Below are positions 8,325 to 17,186 of a stretch of 27,284 bases of DNA, one piece after another. The notes beneath the pieces are model-generated. The model saw only the letters and a program-made list of their open reading frames with translations, was not told the DNA's origin and did no database searches. Numbering within the stretch: position 1 is the first letter of the stretch; the number at the start of each line of letters is the position of its first letter. This stretch comes from JBMORL01 sp049322335. Its GTDB lineage: Bacteria; Bacteroidota; Bacteroidia; Flavobacteriales_D; UBA2798. The position numbers and the translations under genes are program-made. The stretch is from assembly GCA_049322335.1 (NCBI GenBank), contig JBMORL010000023.1:1-27284 (forward strand). Direction: 5' to 3'.

Positions 8325-10610
8325 ATGGTGAGTGAAAAGCTGACATTTAAACAAAAGGCACGGAGATTTTTTTTCTCCTTCCCTGTTCAGCTGGTGTTCG
8401 TTCACCTCAAGCGAAGCCATTTCCTTTTGCTGTTTTGGTTGCTTTTATTCACCATTGTTACCCATACTTTTGGCAGGAAATATGGATTACCCTATCTTTT
8501 TCTTTATCCTGAATACCTTGGAGATGTAAATTTCTGGTCGCATGCCATTCTCGGTTTTTCGTGTGGCGGATTCATTATGGCGTTTAATATGTACAGCTAT
8601 GTGATGCACGGATATAAATTTTCGTTTATTGCCACTGTTTCGAAACCATTTTACAAATTCAGCATCAACAATTTTGTTATACCGGCTTTGTTTGTGATCA
8701 TTTATGTTTACCAGGCTATCATATTTCAATACAACAAGGAGTTTGTGCCGGTATGGGATATTATACTGAATATGCTGGGATATTTTACCGGGATGTTTAT
8801 TTTCTTCTTCTTTTCATTCTACTATTTTTTTAAAACCAATAAAGACCTTTCAAAGCTCACCGGGAAAAGCGAGGAAAGCATGGAAGAAGAGATTCGGGCA
8901 AAAAATATTCAAACCACTTTACACAAAAAAATAAAATGGTACGAAATATTCAACAGCGACCAGGGGTGGCGGGTAGAAACTTATCTTGCCTCGCCCTTCA
9001 AAATAAAACTGGCACGCGACAGCAAGCACTACGATATCGATTTGCTAAAAAAAGTATTTGCTCAAAATCATATAAATGCTTCGATTTTTGAATTCGCAAT
9101 GATTTTATCCTTCCTTCTCATTGGTTCGATGGGAGAATATTCGGTATTTATTATCCCGGCCGGTGCGAGTGTATTTTTATTATTTACGATGCTCATTATG
9201 CTTATAAGCGCTATTTATTCGTGGCTTCGCGGCTGGACAATAACATTCCTGATTTTTATGTTCATTTTTCTGAATTATCTTTCCACTACAACCGATCTCT
9301 TCAGTTATAAAAACTTTGCTTACGGGCTGGATTACAGCAATGAGCTGGCCGAGTATTCACACACCCGGATTCACCAGTTACAAAGCGACAGTATCGCACA
9401 GCAAAAAGACATCAAAAACGCCATTGAAACGCTGAATCTGTGGAAAGAAAAAAATACTTCTTCTGATTCGGGTGTTGTGAAAAAACCAAAAATGGTTATC
9501 ATCTGCACATCGGGAGGCGGATTGCGGTCTGCTATGTGGACCTTTCATGTATTACAAAAAACCGATAGTGCGCTGAACGGAAACCTGATGAAACAATCTC
9601 ACCTTATCACCGGTTCTTCGGGAGGAATGATCGGAGCTGCGTATTACCGCGAACTATTTATGGATAAACAGATGAATTCTTACATGGATCTTAACAACCC
9701 GAAATACACCAACAAAATTTCGAAAGATGTTTTGAATGCTGTTTCATTTACCATTGCCACCAACGATTTGTTTATACGTTACCGGCATTTTGATGACGGC
9801 CCCTACTCCTACACTATCGACCGCGGCTATATGTTCGAAAAACAACTTAACAACAATATCGATTCGGCTTTTGATAAACGGTTGTTTGATTATATCGTTC
9901 CCGAAAAAATGAGCGAAATACCAACGATGATTATCAGTCCAACCATCATCAATGACGGAAGAAGGCTGGTGATTTCATCACAACCGATGTCGTTTTTATC
10001 ACAGTGCAACCCGGGAGAAAATGTTCATTCGCAAACTTCGGATGAGTATGTGGAATTTACCCGGATGTTTTATAAGCAAAACGCTTATAATCTCCGCTTC
10101 TCATCTGCCCTGCGCATGAGCGCTTCTTTTCCTTATGTAATGCCAATGGTTTCATTACCCAGTGAACCCTCTATTGAAGTGATGGATGCCGGCTACCGTG
10201 ATAATTACGGTGTACGGCTTGCTTTACGTTACATTTATACTTTTCGGTATTGGTTAAAAAGCAATACCAGTGGAGTAATTATACTGCAGATCCGCGACCG
10301 GCAGAAGGAAGTGGAAGTGCCGGCACAAACCAATTCAGTTACCAAACGCCTTACCAAACCACTGGGTAACCTGTATGACAATATTTTCTATACACAAGAT
10401 TATGATAATGATCAACTGCTGCAATTCGCATCGGGTTGGTTTGAGAATGAAATTGACGTGGTAAATTTTTGCCTGCCCATCACCGAAAAAAACCGTGTTT
10501 CACTGAGCTGGCATCTTACCCAACTGGAAAAACAACAGGTAGCCAATGCTTATTATGAGCTGGAAGGAAACCGACAGTCAGTACAACGGTTGAAAATGTT
10601 ACTTGAGTAA
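8325..10610 (+). CDS. Multi-pass membrane patatin-like phospholipase
   Basis: A 761-residue protein with a membrane N-terminal half and a C-terminal patatin-like hydrolase. Hydrophobic helices are seen near 33-49, 72-92, 115-135, 146-169, 254-275, 277-298 and 302-320. A charged, partly helical linker follows (about 335-385). The hydrolase has the oxyanion-hole motif GGGLR (397-401), the nucleophile elbow GSSGG with S432, the patatin-typical segment ALRMSASFPYVMP (from 595), and the second dyad residue D621 in DAGYRDN. Patatins are Ser-Asp acyl hydrolases acting on lipids; here the catalytic domain would be held at the inner membrane. Most bacterial patatins are soluble or fused to an outer-membrane barrel, so the seven-helix fusion is noteworthy. 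Its stop is only 2 bp from the convergent toxin pseudogene, with no terminator visible between them. Confidence 0.85.
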   Translation: MVSEKLTFKQKARRFFFSFPVQLVFVHLKRSHFLLLFWLLLFTIVTHTFGRKYGLPYLFLYPEYLGDVNFWSHAILGFSCGGFIMAFNMYSYVMHGYKFSFIATVSKPFYKFSINNFVIPALFVIIYVYQAIIFQYNKEFVPVWDIILNMLGYFTGMFIFFFFSFYYFFKTNKDLSKLTGKSEESMEEEIRAKNIQTTLHKKIKWYEIFNSDQGWRVETYLASPFKIKLARDSKHYDIDLLKKVFAQNHINASIFEFAMILSFLLIGSMGEYSVFIIPAGASVFLLFTMLIMLISAIYSWLRGWTITFLIFMFIFLNYLSTTTDLFSYKNFAYGLDYSNELAEYSHTRIHQLQSDSIAQQKDIKNAIETLNLWKEKNTSSDSGVVKKPKMVIICTSGGGLRSAMWTFHVLQKTDSALNGNLMKQSHLITGSSGGMIGAAYYRELFMDKQMNSYMDLNNPKYTNKISKDVLNAVSFTIATNDLFIRYRHFDDGPYSYTIDRGYMFEKQLNNNIDSAFDKRLFDYIVPEKMSEIPTMIISPTIINDGRRLVISSQPMSFLSQCNPGENVHSQTSDEYVEFTRMFYKQNAYNLRFSSALRMSASFPYVMPMVSLPSEPSIEVMDAGYRDNYGVRLALRYIYTFRYWLKSNTSGVIILQIRDRQKEVEVPAQTNSVTKRLTKPLGNLYDNIFYTQDYDNDQLLQFASGWFENEIDVVNFCLPITEKNRVSLSWHLTQLEKQQVANAYYELEGNRQSVQRLKMLLE

Positions 10611-10612
10611 AA

Positions 10613-10910
10613 CTATCCTTTCATTTTTTTGGGGTCTTGCCTGCTATCAAAAATATCGGTAATAAAAATCTTTTTACCCTCAATACGATATATGATTTTA
10701 AAATGTCCTGCCACTATCCTCCTGTGATTTAGTCCCAGATGTTTAAGGTAGCGTTCTTTTTCCAATCTGAGGATTAATCAATAAATCATCACATCTGTCT
10801 AGAATAGTGTCTATAATAGAGTTTACTTGTTTTGCAGAAAGGTTTTGGATAAGAAAGGTTGTTGCATCATTCAGGCTTGAAATAGCCTGTTCAGTAAAAA
10901 TCAACCTCAT
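10613..10910 (-). pseudogene. RelE/ParE-type toxin, broken by a single-base frameshift
   Basis: The first frame runs from the ATG at 10910 to a stop at 10743 (55 residues, starting MRLIFTEQAISSL). The neighbouring frame then continues without a break to a TAG at 10613, with a typical ParE C-terminus: RRIVAGHFKIIYRIEG followed by ITDIFDSRQDP. Removing one A from the A5 run (minus strand, 10757-10761) joins the halves into a 98-residue ParE/RelE-length protein reading NPQIGKERYLKHLGL across the junction. The defect may be a real inactivating mutation or a homopolymer sequencing error. The start codon directly abuts the antitoxin stop (TAA-ATG), the usual coupling in this class of system. Confidence 0.8.
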
Positions 10911-11129
10911 TTAAAATCTTTTGATTTTTTTTAATGCCCCGGTTTTGGAATAAACGTTTCCATCTTTAATATTTTCTTCAGACTTTAAAGCCCTGTTCGA
11001 CAATTTATATTTTAAAACCGGATTCAATGCAGCTTTGTCCAACAACTTATCTATAATTTCAAGGATTTCCTCATCCAAAGCTTTGTCCAGTTTTTTACGA
11101 ATCTGCTTTTTAAGGGCTATGGTTGTCAT
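10911..11129 (-). CDS. Small antitoxin partner of the ParE-type toxin
   Basis: A 72-residue charged, mostly helical protein (start MTTIALKKQIRKKLDKALDE). It is identified by position, as a short gene immediately upstream of and abutting a ParE-like toxin gene, and by its general similarity to Bacteroidota antitoxins that begin with a short strand, have a central helical dimer region (about 5-35) and end in a basic toxin-binding tail. No zinc finger or helix-turn-helix is obvious. A 17-bp palindrome lies 53 bp upstream, as expected for autoregulation. The antitoxin frame is intact although the toxin is interrupted. The assignment rests mainly on context. Confidence 0.7.
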   Translation of the reverse strand: MTTIALKKQIRKKLDKALDEEILEIIDKLLDKAALNPVLKYKLSNRALKSEENIKDGNVYSKTGALKKIKRF

Positions 11130-11181
11130 ACGTGTTTAATATTCCAGTAATGATAAAGATACGGAAAAATACTTTTAATGG

Positions 11182-11198
11182 TTTCCATAATATGGAAA
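11182..11198. promoter_or_regulatory. Palindromic operator candidate upstream of the toxin-antitoxin pair
   Basis: TTTCCATA-A-TATGGAAA is a perfect 8+8 bp inverted repeat around one central base. A near-consensus -7 box (TATCTTTA on the minus strand, 11154-11161) lies about 20 nt downstream, so the palindrome occupies the -33 region of the inferred promoter. This is the expected place for repression by an antitoxin or toxin-antitoxin complex. The role is inferred; the symmetry is observed. Confidence 0.5.
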
Positions 11199-11214
11199 TA
11201 TTACTAAGACTAAA

Positions 11215-11481
11215 TTAATCCTTCAGCGGATCTTTTAGTTCATCTTTTATATTTAATTCGTTATTGAGATCGAGTTCCCGTTTCAGGTCTATTTCCTGTT
11301 CGGCTTTGTCGGCCGATTTTCTTATTTCGTTCTGAATTTCATTGGCAGCATCTTTCACCTGCCGGATTCCTCTTCCCAATCCGCGCGCGATGGAAGGGAT
11401 ACTTTTCGGTCCGAAGAGCATCAGCACGATGAGAAAAATCACCACGATTTCGCCTGTGCTTATATTGAGGAAGAGCAGCAT
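11215..11481 (-). CDS. tatA: TatA/TatE-type twin-arginine translocase subunit
   Basis: An 88-residue protein with the canonical TatA layout. It has a short N-terminal transmembrane helix (about 8-23, with the early polar residue expected in this family), the FGP hinge (LMLFGPKSIP, about 21-30), a basic amphipathic helix (GLGRGIRQVKDAANEIQNEI) and a highly charged, unstructured tail. TatA oligomerises at the inner membrane to let folded twin-arginine substrates cross; it needs TatC, which is not in this window. TatB proteins share the layout, but the length and motif favour TatA. The gene lies 68 bp downstream of secDF on the same strand but behind a terminator, with its own -7-like box. Confidence 0.88.
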   Translation of the reverse strand: MLLFLNISTGEIVVIFLIVLMLFGPKSIPSIARGLGRGIRQVKDAANEIQNEIRKSADKAEQEIDLKRELDLNNELNIKDELKDPLKD

Positions 11482-11489
11482 TTTTTTTA

Positions 11490-11497
11490 CAAAAATA
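11490..11497 (-). promoter_or_regulatory. -7 box (TATTTTTG) for tatA
   Basis: TATTTTTG fits TAnnTTTG exactly and lies 8 nt before the tatA ATG on the minus strand, directly after the terminator stem. No clear -33 TTG is present. The sequence also serves as the T-rich tail of the terminator, so its promoter role is uncertain. Confidence 0.35.
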
Positions 11498-11527
11498 GAA
11501 AAGCCTTCCCGGTAAAGAAAGGCTTTT
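11498..11527 (-). terminator. Rho-independent terminator of secDF
   Basis: A 10-bp stem (GAAAAGCCTT with AAGGCTTTTC) with a 10-base loop is followed on the minus strand by a T-rich run (TATTTTTG). It lies 22 bp past the secDF stop, between secDF and tatA. Confidence 0.75.
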
Positions 11528-11549
11528 CGTTTATCAGCAGTATTTTGTT

Positions 11550-14500
11550 TTATTTTTTATCTTCATTCCTGGTCAGTTTTTTCGCAAAGTCGAACACCAG
11601 CGGGCTGGCTACACAAAGCGAGGAATAAGTTCCGATTCCAATACCCACCAACAGCGCAAAAGAGAAACCTTTAATGGCTTCACCGCCAAAGATAAAGATG
11701 ACTACAAGCACAATAAGCGTGGTGAGAGATGTATTGATCGTACGGCTTAATGTGCTGTTGAGTGCATTATTGATCATAATATCCGTGTTTTCGCGTTTCT
11801 GTTCGCGCATATATTCACGAATACGGTCGAACACCACCACGGTATCGTTAATGGAATAACCTACCACGGTAAGTACAGCCGCAATAAACGCCTGGTCGAT
11901 TTCCATGGAGAACGGAAGTATTCCATAGAAAAGGGAGAACGCACCGATTACCACCATAGCATCATGAAAAAGTGCCAGCACAGCAGCCAGTCCGAACTGC
12001 CATCTGCTGAAGCGGATAAGGATGTAAAGGAAAATGATAACCAGTGAAAAGGCAACAGCAAAAATTGATCCCCATATCAATTCATTTGAAATAACAGGGT
12101 CAACGCTTCTCTCCGATTCAATGATGTAACTATCGGTTTTAAATCCTGCATTGGTTAATCCTTTTTCCAGGTTGGCTTTTACAATCGAATCGGCCTGGTC
12201 TGATTCGTCTTTTGAAAGGTATTTGGTTGTGATTTTGGCTTTATACTTGTTCTCGATTGTTTTTATCTCAGGAGTAAGTTGCTGTCCTTCTTCAACAAAA
12301 ACAGCTGCCAGTTCTTTCCTGAGCAAATCATGGTCAGGTGCTTCCTCAAACTTTATTTCATACGTACGTCCTCCTGTAAACTCCACACCGTAATCCAATC
12401 CTCTTTGTGTAAGGGAGATAATTCCACCGATAACTATGAGGGCAGAGAAAGCATAATACAGTTTTCTTCTTCCCATAAAGTTATAATTCGCGTTAACGAA
12501 TATTTTTTCGGTGATTTTGGTAGAGAATGAAATATCTTTTTTGCGCTCCAGCATTTCGATAATGATGAGACGTGAAATAAAGATAGCAGAGAAGAGAGAA
12601 GTAAAAATACCAATGATAAGAGTAGTGGCAAATCCGAGGATAGGCCCGGAACCAAACACAGCTAATACGATGGCCGTTAGTAAAGTGGTAAGGTTTCCGT
12701 CAATAATAGAAGAGAGAGCTCTTGAGAATCCTTCGTTCACTGCCATTCTTATTCCTTTTCCTGCTCTTAATTCTTCACGGATTCTTTCAAAAATCAGTAC
12801 GTTGGCATCCACCGCCATACCGATAGTAAGAACGATACCGGCAATACCGGGTAATGTTAACGATGCCTGAATAGACGCCAGCGAGCCAACGAGGAAGAAA
12901 ATGTTGGCGATAAGTGCCACGTTGGCAATTAAACCGGCTTTATTGTAATAGATATACATATAAAGCAATACAACGATAAGCGCCACAACAAAAGAAAATA
13001 ACCCTGAATTGATATTGGCTTTTCCTAAAGAAGGCCCAACGAGTACGCTGTCAACAATACGTGCTTTTGCTTCGAGGCTTCCTGATTCCAGGAGGCTGGC
13101 TAAGTCTTCGGCTTCTTCTACTGTAAAATTTCCTTCAATCACAGAGCTTCCACCTGTAATCTGGTTTTGAACTTTGGGAGCAGAATAAACAAACTCATCC
13201 ATTACAATGGCGATATGTTTATCTTTATTCGCACCGGTAATCGTTGCCCATTTTTCAGCTCCATCCGAATCCATTTTCATATTCACCATTACTGATCCGG
13301 TTTGGTCGTAATCCTGGCTGGCATCGGTAATGTAAGTTCCGTCTAAAACAGCTGTTTCATCAGAGTGGGTTACTTTTATGGCATAAAGCGGGAGAAAAAT
13401 CGAGGTTTTACCTTCCAGAACTTCTGTTTTTGCACCCCAGAATAATTTCAGCGCCACCGACCCGTTGGTTTGCTTGGGCCATACATTGGCCAGCGAAGGG
13501 TGATTGAGCATCATACTCACTTTTGCCGTATCGCTGATCGTAACGTGTCCCACAACAGGAGTACCGTTGGGAACCACACCGGTTTCTTTTCTTTCACCTA
13601 TAAGGTCAAAAATCAGGTAGGATAGCAGCGGATGCTCTTTCCTGATTTCTTCCATGCTTTTTTGGGTAGTATCAGCAGTATTTTTAGTGGCGGCTGTAAG
13701 AGAGTCTTCCTTAATTTTGGTAAGCGAATCTTCTTTTGTAAGCGGGGTATTTACAGCTACAGTATTCGTATCATCCGTCTTTGCAGATGCACTGGTATCT
13801 TCAGCCGGAATCTTCATGTTTTCCGACTCAAAAGCCTTAGCCAGTGTCAGGTCGAATTTTTGAAGAAGCGGAATAGCATCATAATTATGCCAGCACTCCC
13901 AGAATTCAAGTTTGGCAGTACTTACCAATTGTTTATCCACCCTGGTTTTGTCTTTTACACCGGGTAATTCTATCACAATTCTTCCCGATCCGGTTTGACG
14001 CTGAATAGTGGCATTGCTCACACCAAATCGGTTGATCCTCCTGTTCATCGTTTGCTCGATGTTGTTAAGAGCCGATTCTTTTTCCTGCTGAAGAATAGTG
14101 ATTACTTCATCGTTGGTGGATTTGGGAGGGAATTTATCCTTATTGGCTTTGGAGAAAACGGCAGCCAGTTGTGCGTTGGCATCAATGGAAACAAACTCTT
14201 CATAAAAAAGGTCAACAAAATCACCTTCTCCTTCACGGTACCTGTCATATGCAGCATCAAAAGCTTTTCTGAATTCCGGGTTTTTGCTTTTTCCTGAAAG
14301 GTTATTCACCAGGTCGGGAATAGAAACTTCCAGCGTTACAGCCATACCGCCTTTTAAGTCGAGGCCGAGGCTGAGTTCGCGTTCTTTACATTCCTGGTAA
14401 GTTTCTCCCAAAATAGGATAAGCCGGTTCATGAGCCACCTTTCGCAGGTATTCCTCAATGAAAATATTTTTCAGGTTTTCGTATTCAGCCGAATCGGTAA

Positions 14501-14687
14501 GATTAAATGTGTCTTTTCCATAGGGAATAACGGTTTTTCCCAGCCCTTCAATCGAATCCATTTGGGTTTGAGCGAATTCCTCGGCATCGTTTTCGACACT
14601 GTTGGTAACCCATGAGTAAGAGATCTGAAACAAACAAGCTAAAGTCAGCAGAATCGTAAATGTCCAGATGGCGCCTTTGTTTTGCAT
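11550..14687 (-). CDS. secDF: Fused SecD-SecF protein translocase subunit
   Basis: A 1045-residue single-chain SecDF, the form usual in Bacteroidota. SecD part: first helix (about 5-27), the D1 signature LGLDLKGG (107-114), the periplasmic P1 domain, then membrane helices containing GMAVDANVLIFERIREE (623-639). SecF part: a new helix near 744-760, LDYGVEFTGG (764-773), a smaller periplasmic domain, and the membrane motif GYSINDTVVVFDRIRE (943-958). The conserved aspartates in the two membrane motifs belong to the proton pathway. SecDF uses the proton gradient to pull Sec substrates out on the periplasmic side; here these would include the signal-peptide-bearing T9SS cargos. An Asp/Ser/Thr-rich low-complexity insert (about 296-345) interrupts P1. 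A good Bacteroidota promoter lies upstream and a terminator downstream. Confidence 0.96.
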   Translation of the reverse strand: MQNKGAIWTFTILLTLACLFQISYSWVTNSVENDAEEFAQTQMDSIEGLGKTVIPYGKDTFNLTDSAEYENLKNIFIEEYLRKVAHEPAYPILGETYQECKERELSLGLDLKGGMAVTLEVSIPDLVNNLSGKSKNPEFRKAFDAAYDRYREGEGDFVDLFYEEFVSIDANAQLAAVFSKANKDKFPPKSTNDEVITILQQEKESALNNIEQTMNRRINRFGVSNATIQRQTGSGRIVIELPGVKDKTRVDKQLVSTAKLEFWECWHNYDAIPLLQKFDLTLAKAFESENMKIPAEDTSASAKTDDTNTVAVNTPLTKEDSLTKIKEDSLTAATKNTADTTQKSMEEIRKEHPLLSYLIFDLIGERKETGVVPNGTPVVGHVTISDTAKVSMMLNHPSLANVWPKQTNGSVALKLFWGAKTEVLEGKTSIFLPLYAIKVTHSDETAVLDGTYITDASQDYDQTGSVMVNMKMDSDGAEKWATITGANKDKHIAIVMDEFVYSAPKVQNQITGGSSVIEGNFTVEEAEDLASLLESGSLEAKARIVDSVLVGPSLGKANINSGLFSFVVALIVVLLYMYIYYNKAGLIANVALIANIFFLVGSLASIQASLTLPGIAGIVLTIGMAVDANVLIFERIREELRAGKGIRMAVNEGFSRALSSIIDGNLTTLLTAIVLAVFGSGPILGFATTLIIGIFTSLFSAIFISRLIIIEMLERKKDISFSTKITEKIFVNANYNFMGRRKLYYAFSALIVIGGIISLTQRGLDYGVEFTGGRTYEIKFEEAPDHDLLRKELAAVFVEEGQQLTPEIKTIENKYKAKITTKYLSKDESDQADSIVKANLEKGLTNAGFKTDSYIIESERSVDPVISNELIWGSIFAVAFSLVIIFLYILIRFSRWQFGLAAVLALFHDAMVVIGAFSLFYGILPFSMEIDQAFIAAVLTVVGYSINDTVVVFDRIREYMREQKRENTDIMINNALNSTLSRTINTSLTTLIVLVVIFIFGGEAIKGFSFALLVGIGIGTYSSLCVASPLVFDFAKKLTRNEDKK

Positions 14688-14721
14688 TGATACAGTATAT
14701 TGGTTAATTAAAATTGGGGTG

Positions 14722-14752
14722 CAAATATAGAATTTGCCATTTGATTTACCAA
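14722..14752 (-). promoter_or_regulatory. Bacteroidota-type promoter of secDF
   Basis: On the minus strand, TTG (14750-14752) is separated by exactly 20 nt from a perfect TATATTTG -7 box (14722-14729), which fits the TTG-N19/20-TAnnTTTG pattern of the Bacteroidota primary sigma factor. The secDF ATG lies 34 nt past the -7 box. Confidence 0.65.
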
Positions 14753-14874
14753 TAAAAAGATTCCGTTTTTGGAAGCTCGAAAGCCCCTGTTTTTCAAGAC
14801 CATCCGCAAACCCGGGGAAGCGGCCTTTGGATCAATAAGCAACATTCGGTGTCCTGAAGCGTCTTTAATTAGGG

Positions 14875-14882
14875 TATATTTG
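14875..14882 (+). promoter_or_regulatory. -7 box (TATATTTG) of the FG-GAP gene
   Basis: A perfect TAnnTTTG match 21 nt before the ATG on the plus strand. It lies in the same divergent intergenic region as the secDF promoter. No clear TTG is seen at the expected upstream distance. Confidence 0.5.
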
Positions 14883-14903
14883 TGAAATTTAACTTCATAG
14901 CCA

Positions 14904-17186
14904 ATGAAACTGCGTGCTTTTTCCTTTCTGATTTTTTCATCCCTGGCCTTTACTTCATTCTCACAGGCAGATTACGCCTTTGAACGAAAAGATACGATTA
15001 TAGTGAAAAACGTGAACGACACCCTGAAGCTGGCCTGGGCTGGTGGCACCAATTACGCACAGTTTTCGAACATTGACCTTAATTTTGACGGTATCCAGGA
15101 TCTTTTTCTTTTCGACCGCACAGGCAATAAAGTGCTCACTTATTTACATGTTAATCAAACCAATTCTTCACAATATACTTATGCCCCGGAGTACGAGAGT
15201 CGTTTCCCGCAGGACATGATGGCCTGGGCGCTTCTTAAAGATTATAATTGTGATGGCAAACAAGACTTGTTTACCTATACACCAGGCGGAATAAAAGTAT
15301 ATACTAATACTTCCACTATGGCAACAGGAATTTCTTTCCAGTTATTTAATTCTATGGTGAGGTCGTGGCAGGTAGGTAACTGGGTGAACCTATACGTAAG
15401 TTCGGTGGATTTACCCGGACTGGTGGATATGGAAGGTGACGGAGACCTGGATGTATTGACTTTCGGAGTATTTGGAACTACAATGGAATATCACCGTAAT
15501 TTTTCTGTAGAAAACGGTTATGGTTGCGACAGCATGCAATATACTATGATGAACCAGTGCTGGGGATGTTTTGAAGAGGATGCAGCCACCAACAATGTAT
15601 TCCTCAACGACACTTGTCCCAATACCGGTATAACTAATCCGGAGATGACAGAGATTATGAACCGCGCAGCCCGGGAAGATTATGAAAGCCTGATAAATGA
15701 AGACCGCAGTGCCAGCCGCCATTCCGGCTCATGTATTTGCGGATTTGATATCGACAACAGCGGCATTCCCGATATTATTTTGGGAGATATTTCTTTTCCC
15801 AATGCAGTGGCTGTTATCAATACCGCTTCCACACCCAATATGAATCTTTGTGCCGATAGTATGGATGCCAGTTATCCTTCCTACAGCGATCCACTCATTC
15901 TTGAATTATTTCCCTGCGCTTATTTCGTGGAAATAAACAACGATAATAAAACCGACCTGGTATTTTCACCACAGGCCACGGGGCAGTCGGAAAATGCAAA
16001 GAGCAATACTTTTTATTATAACAGCAACACCACGCAGGATCCTTTTTTTAATTATGTTACCGGCAGCCTGTTGCAAAACGAAATGATTGAACGCGGAGAA
16101 GGAGCCATGCCTGTGCTTTTTGATTATAACGGAGACGGCCTTGCCGATCTTTTTGTTGCCAACTACGGTGAGTTTAATTCGCCTACCGATACCTATATTT
16201 CACGGATTGCTCAATATGAAAACGTGGGAACCGTAAATATGCCGGTATATAACTTTGTTACTGCCAATTACGAAAACCTTGATGCTGTTATAGGATTTGA
16301 CAACCTCTATCCCGCTTTTGGCGACCTGGACGGGGATGGAGATAAAGATATGATGGTGGGGAACGACCAGGGAACACTGAGTTATTTTCAGAATACGGCT
16401 CTAACAGGAAATGATGCCGATTTTACACTGGCCAGTGCCACTTTGGTAAATGATATTGGTGCTACGATTGACGTAGGGCAATTTGCTGCACCTTTTTTGG
16501 TTGACCTTGACCGTGACGGAGACAACGATCTTGTAATCGGAAACAAAAGCGGAAGATTGACCTATTACAGGAATACCGGAACCACCACTGCCTACAATTT
16601 TAAATTTATTACCGATACGCTTGGCAAACTCAATGTAAAAGAGTGGTGGGACAATTCGGGATACAGCATTCCCTGGTTTTATGATGACAACGGGCAATAT
16701 CGTTTGTTTATTGGTTCGAAAAACGGAAACATTCATTACTACAAAGACATTGACGCCAATCTCAACGGGTATTTCACATTGGTGGATTCAACCTATTTTG
16801 AACCAAAGGAAGGCATAAGGGCAGCCTGCGCGGTGGCTGATGTTACAGGCGATGGATTTATCGACATGTTTACCGGCAATTACCGTGGCGGACTAACCTT
16901 TTGGATGGGAGTTGACACTACCGGTGTGGGGATTAGTGAAGAAGAAAAAAAAGAAATCTTACTTTATCCCAATCCTGCAAACGAAACCATCATCATTGAA
17001 GGGCAAAACATAACCGGTATGAGTTATGAAATAGCTGATATTTCGGGGAAGCTGGTTGTGAAAGGAAAATGTTTTTCCAACCGCATGGCTATTCCCCTGC
17101 AGGCAATGGGCAATGGAGTTTATTTTATCAGGATGTATGACCAGCATTCCTCCTTTACCCAAAAATTCATTAAAGCCGGAAATTAG
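14904..17186 (+). CDS. Secreted FG-GAP/VCBS repeat protein with T9SS sorting domain
   Basis: A 760-residue secreted protein. The signal peptide (about 1-21) ends at a Q-A region typical of Bacteroidota. The body contains about nine acidic calcium-loop motifs of the DxDxDGxxD type, for example DLNFDGIQDL, DYNGDGLADL, DLDGDGDKDM, DLDRDGDNDL and DVTGDGFIDM, consistent with an integrin-alpha-like FG-GAP beta-propeller. The C-terminal 77 residues form a T9SS type A sorting domain (LLYPNPANE, then GVYFIRMY). There is no catalytic domain, so cell-surface binding is the inferred role. A cysteine cluster near 208-245 (CWGCF and others) may form disulphides. The stop TAG overlaps the next gene's GTG start by one base, which implies translational coupling with the DCC-type redox protein. 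Confidence 0.88.
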   Translation: MKLRAFSFLIFSSLAFTSFSQADYAFERKDTIIVKNVNDTLKLAWAGGTNYAQFSNIDLNFDGIQDLFLFDRTGNKVLTYLHVNQTNSSQYTYAPEYESRFPQDMMAWALLKDYNCDGKQDLFTYTPGGIKVYTNTSTMATGISFQLFNSMVRSWQVGNWVNLYVSSVDLPGLVDMEGDGDLDVLTFGVFGTTMEYHRNFSVENGYGCDSMQYTMMNQCWGCFEEDAATNNVFLNDTCPNTGITNPEMTEIMNRAAREDYESLINEDRSASRHSGSCICGFDIDNSGIPDIILGDISFPNAVAVINTASTPNMNLCADSMDASYPSYSDPLILELFPCAYFVEINNDNKTDLVFSPQATGQSENAKSNTFYYNSNTTQDPFFNYVTGSLLQNEMIERGEGAMPVLFDYNGDGLADLFVANYGEFNSPTDTYISRIAQYENVGTVNMPVYNFVTANYENLDAVIGFDNLYPAFGDLDGDGDKDMMVGNDQGTLSYFQNTALTGNDADFTLASATLVNDIGATIDVGQFAAPFLVDLDRDGDNDLVIGNKSGRLTYYRNTGTTTAYNFKFITDTLGKLNVKEWWDNSGYSIPWFYDDNGQYRLFIGSKNGNIHYYKDIDANLNGYFTLVDSTYFEPKEGIRAACAVADVTGDGFIDMFTGNYRGGLTFWMGVDTTGVGISEEEKKEILLYPNPANETIIIEGQNITGMSYEIADISGKLVVKGKCFSNRMAIPLQAMGNGVYFIRMYDQHSSFTQKFIKAGN

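Noticed and set aside
10743..10910. Programmed ribosomal frameshift in the toxin gene
   Set aside because: Only a plain A5 run is present, with no typical slippery heptamer or supporting downstream structure; mutation or sequencing error is simpler.
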